Of a stretch of 14,678 nt of DNA, positions 7,681 through 14,213 are shown piece by piece. The stretch is from Tritrichomonas foetus. Lineage: Eukaryota > Parabasalia > Tritrichomonadida > Tritrichomonadidae. Each line of letters opens with the position of its first letter. The first letter of the stretch is position 1. Position numbers and translations under genes: made by a program. The DNA is taken from assembly GCA_001839685.1 (NCBI GenBank), contig MLAK01001316.1, forward strand, positions 8,212 through 22,889. The letters are read 5' to 3'. A model generated the notes under the pieces. It ran no database searches, was not told where the DNA came from, and saw nothing but the letters and a program-made list of their open reading frames with translations.

Positions 7681-8691
7681 TTATTTTGTTTTATCAAAAG
7701 TCAAGTTTACACTGATAAGTGGTGGTTTATCATAAAGTTTAAAGTTAGAAGATACTGAAGCAGACACATAAGCATCACATCCAAGAGGTGCTTTGGCTGT
7801 TATTTTCATTTTTAGTTGTGAATCTGTGTTAATTTCCAGAATTTTATTAAAAGCAGAAATTTTCAAACTGTAGACACCAACAAAATTATCATTGTGTTTC
7901 TTTCCATGAATTCCCAAGCTTGCTGAGTAATTTCCATTTCCATTGAAACTATTATGAAATCTATTATTGGAATTATTTAGGAATTTGTTGCCAACAATGC
8001 TGGAAGTGTTTAAAAATGGTGTATTTAATAATAAAGACCATTTGTAAGTATATCCTTCAAGCCTGGATTTCAAAACAAAAAATCTTGCATCAACATTTTT
8101 GTTATCAAATCTGGAAACAAATTTCAAAATTTCATCATGTGTTTCTGCATTTGCGTTTATAGAAAAACCAGTACTTATTGGACCTCTTCTAGCGGACACA
8201 ATAAATCCATAAAGAGTATTGATGGATTTGGACAAAGATGAAATGAATGATACATCACCACCAAAAGAAAAAGTGAAGTGATTGTATTTATTTTGTGAGA
8301 AAATTGAAAGGTGACCCTTTTTTTTCAGTGAGTTGAATTTAGAATCGATAACGAATTTGGTCACATCACCTTCATCAAGTTCAAGTGAAGGACGATACGA
8401 TAAAATAAAATTCATATCTTTGAGTGGAAATATTGTCAGGGCGATTGGATAATTTCCGAATTTTGGCTTTAATATCATGTTTTTCTTCTTTTCCGTAGCA
8501 TCGTAATGCAAATCAAGCATCGTATTGGAAATATCTAAGGTGATAAGAGGAATCATCGATTTTTGATTGAGGCCTGGATTTGATATGCTGACTTGATAAT
8601 CGTTGGAAACTAGTCCTATAGTGAGATCGTTTTGTCCGGATGTAGTATTCTTTGGGATTCGAAGTGGAAGTAACGATGAATAATCATTCAT
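7681..8691 (-). CDS. Candidate mitochondrial/hydrogenosomal-type beta-barrel (VDAC/Tom40-like) protein
   Basis: This is a 336-residue protein with no signal peptide, no hydrophobic helix and no coiled coil. Almost the whole length alternates polar and hydrophobic residues in stretches of 8-12 separated by Asn/Gly/Lys/Asp turns, for example YPIALTIFPL, MNFILSYRP, HFTFSFGGDVSFI, YGFIVSARRGPISTGFSINA, YKWSLLLNTPF, VGVYSLKISAF, LKMKITAKAPLG and AYVSASVSSNFKLY. That is the pattern of a membrane beta-barrel. It ends in PPLISVNLTF (323-332) plus a short basic tail, which resembles the last strand and sorting signal of VDAC/Tom40 proteins, though the usual glycine of that signal is missing. Trichomonads are known to carry divergent Tom40-like barrels in the hydrogenosomal outer membrane. 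Asn is strikingly common at 229-254. The start has an initiator motif 8 nt upstream; the stop is TAA plus A. A soluble beta-rich protein remains possible. Confidence 0.5.
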   Translation of the reverse strand: MNDYSSLLPLRIPKNTTSGQNDLTIGLVSNDYQVSISNPGLNQKSMIPLITLDISNTMLDLHYDATEKKKNMILKPKFGNYPIALTIFPLKDMNFILSYRPSLELDEGDVTKFVIDSKFNSLKKKGHLSIFSQNKYNHFTFSFGGDVSFISSLSKSINTLYGFIVSARRGPISTGFSINANAETHDEILKFVSRFDNKNVDARFFVLKSRLEGYTYKWSLLLNTPFLNTSSIVGNKFLNNSNNRFHNSFNGNGNYSASLGIHGKKHNDNFVGVYSLKISAFNKILEINTDSQLKMKITAKAPLGCDAYVSASVSSNFKLYDKPPLISVNLTFDKTK

Positions 8692-8696
8692 TCAAC

Positions 8697-8701
8697 AATG
8701 A
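8697..8701 (-). promoter_or_regulatory. Initiator-like motif (TCATT) of the beta-barrel gene
   Basis: On the minus strand TCATT matches TCAYW, with the presumed +1 A paired to 8699, 8 nt before the ATG at 8691. Such a short leader is usual in trichomonads and supports this start codon. Confidence 0.5.
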
Positions 8702-8712
8702 TACTAAACTTT

Positions 8713-8735
8713 TTAATAACCTATTTGGTTATTAA
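8713..8735. promoter_or_regulatory. Perfect 9-bp inverted repeat in the divergent promoter
   Basis: TTAATAACC (8713-8721) and GGTTATTAA (8727-8735) are perfect reverse complements around a 5-nt TATTT spacer. The element ends 14 nt upstream of the beta-barrel gene's initiator-like motif, where a dimeric regulator could bind. Confidence 0.55.
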
Positions 8736-8768
8736 TTTAAAATGAAATGTTATATGAAAATGTTGCAA

Positions 8769-8805
8769 CCATTGATCACATGATGGAAATTTTCATCATC
8801 AATGG
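8769..8805. promoter_or_regulatory. 37-nt nested palindrome in the divergent promoter
   Basis: The outer arms CCATTG (8769-8774) and CAATGG (8800-8805) enclose a 20-nt palindrome from 8780 to 8799 (ATGATGGAAA, then TTTTCATCAT), which is perfect except for one G/T. The left side has an extra ATCAC (8775-8779). It lies near the middle of the 218-bp space between two divergent genes. Confidence 0.6.
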
Positions 8806-8909
8806 AAAATCAAAATCATGGTGAAATATGACGATTAAATCTTTGCAATTATTGTGAGTATTTAATGAAAAAGTTCCATTCAATTTTCTATTTTTAATAC
8901 ATAAAATAA

Positions 8910-10133
8910 ATGCTGTTTCTCTCACTCTTACTTCACTCTGTCTTCTCATTTAAGCCGATTATCATTATCCCAAGTCATTTTGGTAGTCGCCTTCATACGA
9001 ACACCACTCGCCGCCCTTATTGGTATTGTCCAAAATCCTTAAATAATCGACATGTCTGGATCAGAGTTCGTGATCTATTTCCGCCATTCGTCCATTGTGT
9101 CCTTGACTACCTTACAGTTGAGCTCGATCCCAAAACAGGGAATCTCACATCTCGCCATAATACAACAATCTCCACAGTCGACTTCGGAGGCGTCAGCGGA
9201 ATCAAAGGAATCGGTCCAGAGTACTTTGGCAAGTACCTTCCAGTCAACTACGAAGAGTATATCAAATCATTTCTCGAAATCGGATACGAAGTCCGAAAAG
9301 ACCTTTTCAGCGCCCCATACGATTGGCGATATGGTCTCGAACAACCCGACGAATATTTCGAACAACTTCAACAGCTCATCGAACACGCATATCGAATCAA
9401 CCAAAACTCCAAAGTCGCAATTTTAGCTCACGGCCATGGCGCCACTTTGGCCCACATGTTTTTAACCGACAGAATGACAGCTGACTGGCGCAAGAAATTC
9501 ATAGATTCATCCACGTATGTCGCGCCATCATGGTCGGGCTCAGGCCAAGCATTTTTTGCACTCTGGCGCCTTCGCTTTCCGTTTGTGCATGTTCGCTTTA
9601 ACTCCCTCCGGCGCTTTGTTGGCTCCCTCGGCGCGTTTCATTCACAAATTCCGAACTCTGTCGCCTATGCAAATACAACGCTTCTCATTTCACCTGATGG
9701 CAAGAACCATACTGGCGATGAGCTTATTGACATTCTGAAGAAGCATGGGAAGCTCACTCCCGAGCAGCTGGAAATTGCTGAGAAGAACTTCAAATACACA
9801 AAAGTTCTGCCAAAGCGTCCTGATTTTAATGTGAACATTTTATACAATTCAGGAGTGCCAACACCGCTCGGTCTACACCTGAGAAATTGGACTGATGTTG
9901 GAATGCCAATCTACGGAAGAGGAGACTCCCTCATGGGATCAAAGGTCATTGACTGGGCCTGCGACAACTGGAGGACAGCAGGCGTGCAGCTCAGGTGTCA
10001 TGACGTTTTCTCTGATGAAAGGAAATACCACCACAGGTACCTTCTGAAGACGCCGGAGATGGCACACCTCATCAGGAGCTGGATTGTAAAGGAATACCAC
10101 AACGGCAAAAACGCATTCTCTGAGGAACTCTAA
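8910..10133 (+). CDS. Secreted LCAT-family (lecithin:cholesterol acyltransferase-like) protein, nucleophile Ser replaced by Gly
   Basis: This 407-residue alpha/beta-hydrolase belongs to the LCAT/PDAT family, which normally moves an acyl group from phospholipid to an acceptor or hydrolyses it. An N-terminal signal peptide (1 to about 13) is directly followed by the first strand KPIIIIPSHFGSRL (15-28), matching the family's VPG-x-x-GS-x-L. Other landmarks are LFPPFVHCVLDYLTV (56-70), DFGGVSGIKGIG (91-102), SAPYDWRYG (134-142), ILAHGHGATLAHMF (171-184), VAPSWSGSGQA (204-214), YNSGVPTP (312-319), GRGDS (336-340) and KYHHRYLL (372-379). The catalytic Asp (D339) and His (H374 or H375) are present, but the nucleophile elbow is A-H-G-H-G instead of G-H-S-x-G, so the serine is Gly175. 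It is therefore probably not a normal acyltransferase. Its 3' half is clearly more GC-rich than neighbouring genes. It is divergent from the beta-barrel gene; the stop is TAA plus A. Confidence 0.92.
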   Translation: MLFLSLLLHSVFSFKPIIIIPSHFGSRLHTNTTRRPYWYCPKSLNNRHVWIRVRDLFPPFVHCVLDYLTVELDPKTGNLTSRHNTTISTVDFGGVSGIKGIGPEYFGKYLPVNYEEYIKSFLEIGYEVRKDLFSAPYDWRYGLEQPDEYFEQLQQLIEHAYRINQNSKVAILAHGHGATLAHMFLTDRMTADWRKKFIDSSTYVAPSWSGSGQAFFALWRLRFPFVHVRFNSLRRFVGSLGAFHSQIPNSVAYANTTLLISPDGKNHTGDELIDILKKHGKLTPEQLEIAEKNFKYTKVLPKRPDFNVNILYNSGVPTPLGLHLRNWTDVGMPIYGRGDSLMGSKVIDWACDNWRTAGVQLRCHDVFSDERKYHHRYLLKTPEMAHLIRSWIVKEYHNGKNAFSEEL

Positions 10134-11097
10134 AGAGAGAAATTTTTTATTTTTTATATTTATGAGTTTGATCAAATAAAATTCTATAATGTTTATTATA
10201 TCTTTGTTTATTATTCTTTTTATTATTTCTTTGTTTATTATGAGTTCTTTCTTTCTGATTTGTTCTTTATTTGTTTTGATTCTTTCTTTGTTTCATATCC
10301 TTTATTAATGATTCTTCCTTTCTTGATAATTCGTTCTGTTATTGTAGCCTCCTGTATTAATGATTCTTCATGTATTTTTTAACGGTGTGTATCTATTATT
10401 CATTGTGTGTTTCTGATTCTCTCTATCTTTTTTTTTTTCTCTCTTTTTATATTATTCCTGTTCTGTATCTGTATACAACAATGGATTTATGTGGCTCAGC
10501 TCAATTCTCACACTTTTTTCTGATTTTTCAGTTTGACACACATACAAAAGCTCAAAACAGCTAACCCGTTTCAGTACCTTCACTTTACTTGCTTGCTACC
10601 AATTATCCAAATCTAAGTGACCCAAAGAACCAGTAGACATCACATGATTTTTTCCAACTGAAGAAAGCATAAAAATACACAACCTATGCTTCTACGCTTA
10701 TGATTTTATTTATATTTTCTCCATATAATTAGCATAATTAAAAAATAATATATCCAAAATATTAAAAGATTTTGTCTTTTTATTTTTGAGATATTCTTCG
10801 ATTTAATAAAAAAAGCAATTTTTTTAGAAATACTTAATGTTTTGAATACATTATAATCGTATATTCCATTGAAAATGAAAATCTACTTTTTTCCCACACA
10901 TATGCGACATATCCTTGATTTTTGAGAGTATTTACATGGATAAGCTCCTTCAAAAGGATTTTAAGAAAGAAAAAAAAATTATGCCCAAAAAATAAGATTC
11001 TCAAATAATTTCAGAATTAAATTCAATTTCCTTCTTTATTAATAAGAATGTTCATGATTTTGTGTGAGTTGAATACAATTGGTTCATTAGATTTTGA
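10134..11097. other. T-rich intergenic spacer
   Basis: No gene is supported. About 10140-10460 is T-rich low complexity with repeated words such as tctttgtttattat (near 10200 and 10228) and many ttctttctt tracts. A 64-codon plus-strand frame at 10370-10564 comes from this composition. From 10560 to 11097 the sequence is AT-rich with no tandem structure that I can see. Confidence 0.5.
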
Positions 11098-11579
11098 TCA
11101 AATATCGAATTTTTTTTGAGAACGTAATTCTCGACAACCAAAAGACGAAAATGCTTTATAAATCGATGTTAATACATTCTGACGAAATTGTGCATGTTGG
11201 CAAAGTTTGAAAAAAAATCTAAGCATCAATCTTTCGGAAAATTCAAATTCAATAAAATTGGTGTATTGCAAGATAAATTCGATAAAATTGTCCACATAGT
11301 AGGGATAATATAGAGAAATATTTGAGTAACTCTTTGATCTAGTGGAAAGGGCTAAATCTTTCATCTGCCTGGAGATTTTAGAAATAACGTGTAATTTCGA
11401 AAATAGTAATCAAGCGAATTTTGGCATTTTTTATTGGTTGAGATCTATTCAGCAAAAATTCGTTGCTGTAAATTAAGCATCAGAGAGTCGGGAAGTTGTT
11501 TCCAAGATTCGAAAAAGTTCAGTTNATTTAATGAAAATAAACGTATTTCCAGGTTGTGTACTTTTGAAAGCATTTCACT
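11098..11579 (-). pseudogene. Decayed coding remnant, family not recognised
   Basis: On the minus strand, a frame from about 11578 reads protein-like sequence including a Leu-rich part and FFESWKQLPDSLMLNLQQ, then meets TAG at about 11445. The same frame continues with NSLDYYFRNYTLFL before a TGA near 11362, and a shifted frame carries on as the 88-codon stretch ending at 11098, rich in helix-forming and aromatic residues (for example SERLMLRFFFKLCQHAQF). Together these look like one gene broken by an internal stop and at least one frameshift. An ambiguous base lies inside it at 11525. Composition alone could produce some of this; no start, initiator or known domain supports an intact gene. 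Confidence 0.35.
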
Positions 11580-11761
11580 TCATCTTTCCTAAACTCGCAA
11601 AAAATATCGAAAAACTAGAACGAATCATATAAAAGAGCTAGCTTTCCAAAACTCCCACTAATGAATGACTAAGAGAATTCTTTTCACGAAAAATGAACAA
11701 ATTTAACAAAAGTATATAAATATATAAATAATCCAGAATAGAAAAAAAAGCATCAGATTCT

Positions 11762-12112
11762 TTAATAGATCTTGAGGAGTTCGATTTCGAAGATGAGGGT
11801 TGAGTTGGCTGGGATGAGGCCTGGGAATCCGCGGTTTCCGTATGCGTATTCTGGTGCAATTGTGAACTTGGAGAGCTCGCCAACCTTCATTGTGGCAACA
11901 CCAGCGCTCCAGCCAGCGATGACACCTTGTCCGATGGTGAATTGAAAGGCTTCCTTGCGGTCGCGTGATGAATCGAACTTATTGCCGTTTGTTAAGGTTC
12001 CGACGTAGTGGACGTCAACTTTTTGGCCACGTTGGGCGACTGGGCCATTTCCTTCGCGGAGGATTTCTTTGACGACCTTTCCGTCTGTTGTGACGTTGAT
12101 TTGTTCGCTCAT
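11762..12112 (-). CDS. FKBP12-type peptidyl-prolyl cis-trans isomerase
   Basis: This is a single-domain 116-residue FKBP that catalyses cis-trans isomerisation of X-Pro bonds, probably in the cytosol as there is no signal or anchor. The domain covers nearly the whole chain: VHYVGTL (34-40), KFDSSRDR (45-52), GQGVIAGWSAGV (61-72), VGELSKFTIAPEYAYGNRG (77-95) and TLIFEIELLKIY (105-116). Active-site residues equivalent to human FKBP12 Tyr26, Phe36, Asp37, Val55, Ile56, Trp59 and Tyr82 are all present (Y36, F46, D47, V64, I65, W68, Y91); the His87 position is Phe (F96), a variable site. I chose the ATG at 12112. It gives the standard FKBP12 length, and three TCACT initiator-like motifs lie 5, 11 and 19 nt upstream. 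The frame stays open upstream to an ATG at 12196, but that extension looks non-coding. The stop is TAA plus A. Confidence 0.96.
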   Translation of the reverse strand: MSEQINVTTDGKVVKEILREGNGPVAQRGQKVDVHYVGTLTNGNKFDSSRDRKEAFQFTIGQGVIAGWSAGVATMKVGELSKFTIAPEYAYGNRGFPGLIPANSTLIFEIELLKIY

Positions 12113-12114
12113 TG

Positions 12115-12133
12115 AGTGAAAGTGAAAAAGTGA
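12115..12133 (-). promoter_or_regulatory. Three clustered initiator-like motifs (TCACT) of the FKBP gene
   Basis: On the minus strand TCACT occurs three times (paired to 12129-12133, 12121-12125 and 12115-12119), with presumed +1 positions 19, 11 and 5 nt before the ATG at 12112. Each fits TCAYW. The sequence reads as a short TCACTT repeat. Confidence 0.5.
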
Positions 12134-12838
12134 CTTACAATAGTAAACGGTATTTATAAACCATTGATTTTTTGAATAACTATCAGATTCTTTCATTATT
12201 CACTTTCATTAAAAAGTGAATTGTTTTATTCAAAAAGTCGAAATAAAAATGACATCGCAAGTGTGAATAAGCCCATCTATTGAAAATATCTTGCTGAAAA
12301 CTCATACAAATGTTACTTAACAATATAAATTATAATATTGTCCATATAGTTAAATAAATTGAATCTATTCAATATTTTCTAATTTACCAATCCTGAAATA
12401 ATAAGTATTAATATGATATGAATCAATTTTACAACTAGAATAAAAAAGAAATCAAGCTTTTTCTATTCATTTATCGATATCAAATTGTGATTTTAATCCT
12501 ATCTTTGTAAGATCATGAATGCGTAGAAAATATACCTCTGCATTACGACCAAGAGTTAGATCAGAAATTTAAATTCATCTGAATGATTCACCAAGCTTTG
12601 TCTAATTCAATTTCATGTTTTTTGATCAAGTAGGAAAGTGCCTCAGTTATTATCGTGAACATTTAAGGTCAAATGAAAAGTCAAATTAGCGAAAAGTGTT
12701 CACGAAACCAACAGTTGCACCTATAGACGAATATCATGCTAGAAAAATAAAGAAAACGATAAAAAAATCATTTAAATGATGAAAATAAAAGAATAAATAT
12801 ATGTTCACTTATCACTTTAGAAAAAATAAAATAAAATT
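12134..12838. other. AT-rich spacer between the FKBP and Rab genes
   Basis: No gene is seen. The FKBP-proximal part has AACGGT at 12146-12151 and tcactttca words near 12200. A 12-bp stem-loop lies at 12653-12705 and is listed separately. The rest is AT-rich without tandem repeats. Confidence 0.5.
12653..12705. other. Stem-loop: 12-bp inverted repeat with 29-nt loop
   Basis: TCGTGAACATTT (12653-12664) pairs with AAGTGTTCACGA (12694-12705): eleven Watson-Crick pairs and one G/T. The 29-nt loop carries two copies of gtcaaat. It lies 134 nt beyond the 3' end of the minus-strand Rab gene, in otherwise AT-rich spacer, so it could be a 3' RNA structure or a binding site. Confidence 0.5.
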
Positions 12839-13447
12839 TTAACAATTGCATAATCCATTTTCTTTCTCTTCTTTCGGCACGACAAATTGCATTGGCGGTT
12901 TATCAATAAAGTTCTCTGGTGCAGCAAGAACGGTTACAAGGTCAGTAAATGCCGCATTTATGTTTTCGCCTGTTTTCGCCGAGACGACCGACGAAAAAGT
13001 GATTCTGTGCTTTTTCTTCCACTCGGTGACATTTTGTTCGGAGATTGCAGATTCGCCCAAATCACATTTGTTGCCAAGCAATAAAACAGGCATCGTCGAC
13101 ATCGCATTGACATTTACTGCGTCAAGAAACATTTCGAGGTATATTTCGAGTTCGTTGAAAGATTGAACATTTGTGACATCGTAGACGAGAACGAGACCGT
13201 TCGCTCCTCGGAGAAGGGAGGGGGCAACGCTTCTAAAACGTTCCTCACCAGCCGTGTCCCAGAGCATGAGGGTGACTTCTGTGTCGTTTAATTTGATCGA
13301 GTGTGTGAAAAATCCTGCGCCGATGGTACTGAGCGTGTCTTCGTTGAATGAGCCATTACAGTAACGATTAATAATCGATGTTTTACCAACAGAAGCTACG
13401 CCCAAAACAACAACTTTGAGATCAAGGCTTGAGTATCGATGCGCCAT
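12839..13447 (-). CDS. Rab-family small GTPase with Glu at the switch II Gln position
   Basis: This 202-residue Rab GTPase should act in vesicle traffic on a membrane face. Visible motifs are the P-loop GVASVGKTS (16-24), switch I Thr in TIGAGF (41-46), WDTAGEERFRS (63-73), NKCDL (126-130) for guanine specificity, SAKTG (156-160), and a C-terminal CNC (200-202) for double geranylgeranylation. YDVTNVQSFNEL (89-100) is the usual Rab-type strand 4/helix 3 region. TIGAGF and the APSLLRGA part of switch II are nearest to Rab5/21/22-like proteins, but I would not assign a subfamily. The residue equal to Ras Gln61 is Glu (E68), as discussed in the findings. The stop is TAA plus A. No good TCAYW is seen upstream; TCAAT, 19 nt before the ATG, is a one-base-off candidate. 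Confidence 0.95.
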   Translation of the reverse strand: MAHRYSSLDLKVVVLGVASVGKTSIINRYCNGSFNEDTLSTIGAGFFTHSIKLNDTEVTLMLWDTAGEERFRSVAPSLLRGANGLVLVYDVTNVQSFNELEIYLEMFLDAVNVNAMSTMPVLLLGNKCDLGESAISEQNVTEWKKKHRITFSSVVSAKTGENINAAFTDLVTVLAAPENFIDKPPMQFVVPKEEKENGLCNC

Positions 13448-13682
13448 AATGTTTGCGCTTTATATTGAAAGTCTCTCTAATTTTCTGTTGGTAGTAGAAA
13501 AAATTGAATAAAATTGACGTATTTTGAATGTCAGATTTGGATAAAACGATTCATTCAATTTGATAAAATCAACCAGTGAATATTTATGAAATATATTTTT
13601 TGTATACATATATGGTCAACCATTGAGATTTGACGGCCATTTATAGCCTGAAAACACGAATAGAATATTCTTTGAAGTATTT
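13448..13682. other. AT-rich region upstream of the Rab gene
   Basis: No gene is seen. The TCAAT on the minus strand (13464-13468) may be a weak initiator. The segment is otherwise AT-rich, with ataaaacgattcattca near 13540. Confidence 0.4.
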
Positions 13683-14213
13683 TTAGTCAATAAATATGTT
13701 ATAAAAATAAAATAGAAGAAAACTCAAATTTGACATTTCGTAATTAGATTCAATGAATTTCAAGTGAAATTCATTTTTCTGAAAATCCAATTTTGAATTG
13801 TATCTTTTGAATCCTGATGGCAAGAATGTATTTGATGATGTATTGAAATTTGAAAGGCACTTTTTCACCAGATTGATTAATTTTTGGCAAACGTTGTGAT
13901 ATTGCATCCAAAAACGAATTTCAGATTTTGAATTTTTTATGGGATTGTACTATTTCCCAGTCATTCATAAAATTGACAAAATTATTAAAACTTTTTCAAA
14001 TGATCAAAGTCATCAATTGAATAGAAAAAAGAATGACTGCGAATATTTTCAATGTTTTTTGGTCATCTGTCGATCAGAAAATTGAATAGTTAGCTCTTTC
14101 TCAGAAAGGCCAGTGGCACTGTGCCACGACGATATACTTTTGAATCCTTTCACGAATCGACAGATTTGTCTGTCTTCGCACAAATTTTTTAAAATTTTAT
14201 TCTTCAATGTCAT
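13683..14213 (-). pseudogene. Possible decayed gene: successive protein-like fragments in different frames
   Basis: Read on the minus strand, this region gives a chain of protein-like pieces broken by stops and frame changes. A 54-codon open frame starts at ATG 14213 and ends at a TGA at 14051-14049. A shifted frame gives KNIENIRSHSFFYSIDDFDHL down to about 13986. Another frame gives FVNFMNDWEIVQSHKKFKI, a TGA at 13923-13921, then NSFLDAISQRLPKINQSGEK and on to about 13768, and a further shift continues to 13683. In the 14050-14210 part other frames look almost as good, so the original frame is unclear. I recognise no family. AT-rich non-coding sequence could mimic parts of this. Confidence 0.25.
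14113..14174. other. Two small hairpins in a locally GC-richer patch
   Basis: GTGGCAC (14113-14119) and GTGCCAC (14121-14127) are a perfect 7-bp inverted repeat around one T. GACAGA (14159-14164) and TCTGTC (14169-14174) pair around TTTG. In addition ATCGACAGA (14156-14164) is the reverse complement of TCTGTCGAT at 14065-14073. They overlap the possible pseudogene, so they may be leftover coding sequence. Confidence 0.4.

Noticed and set aside
9052..9426. 124-codon plus-strand frame within the LCAT-like gene
   Set aside because: It is an out-of-frame shadow, rich in Ser/Thr/Gln, fully inside a gene with clear family motifs.
10370..10564. 64-codon plus-strand frame rich in Tyr/Leu/Phe
   Set aside because: It arises from T-rich low-complexity sequence; a real membrane peptide cannot be argued from it.
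12113..12196. Upstream in-frame ATG at 12196 adding 28 residues to the FKBP
   Set aside because: The extension has no FKBP or targeting-like character, and the initiator-like TCACT motifs lie inside it, close to the ATG at 12112, which gives the standard FKBP12 length.
14100..14180. tRNA or small structured RNA suggested by two hairpins
   Set aside because: No cloverleaf, no B-box-like GGTTCGA and no acceptor pairing; the hairpins do not combine into a known fold.
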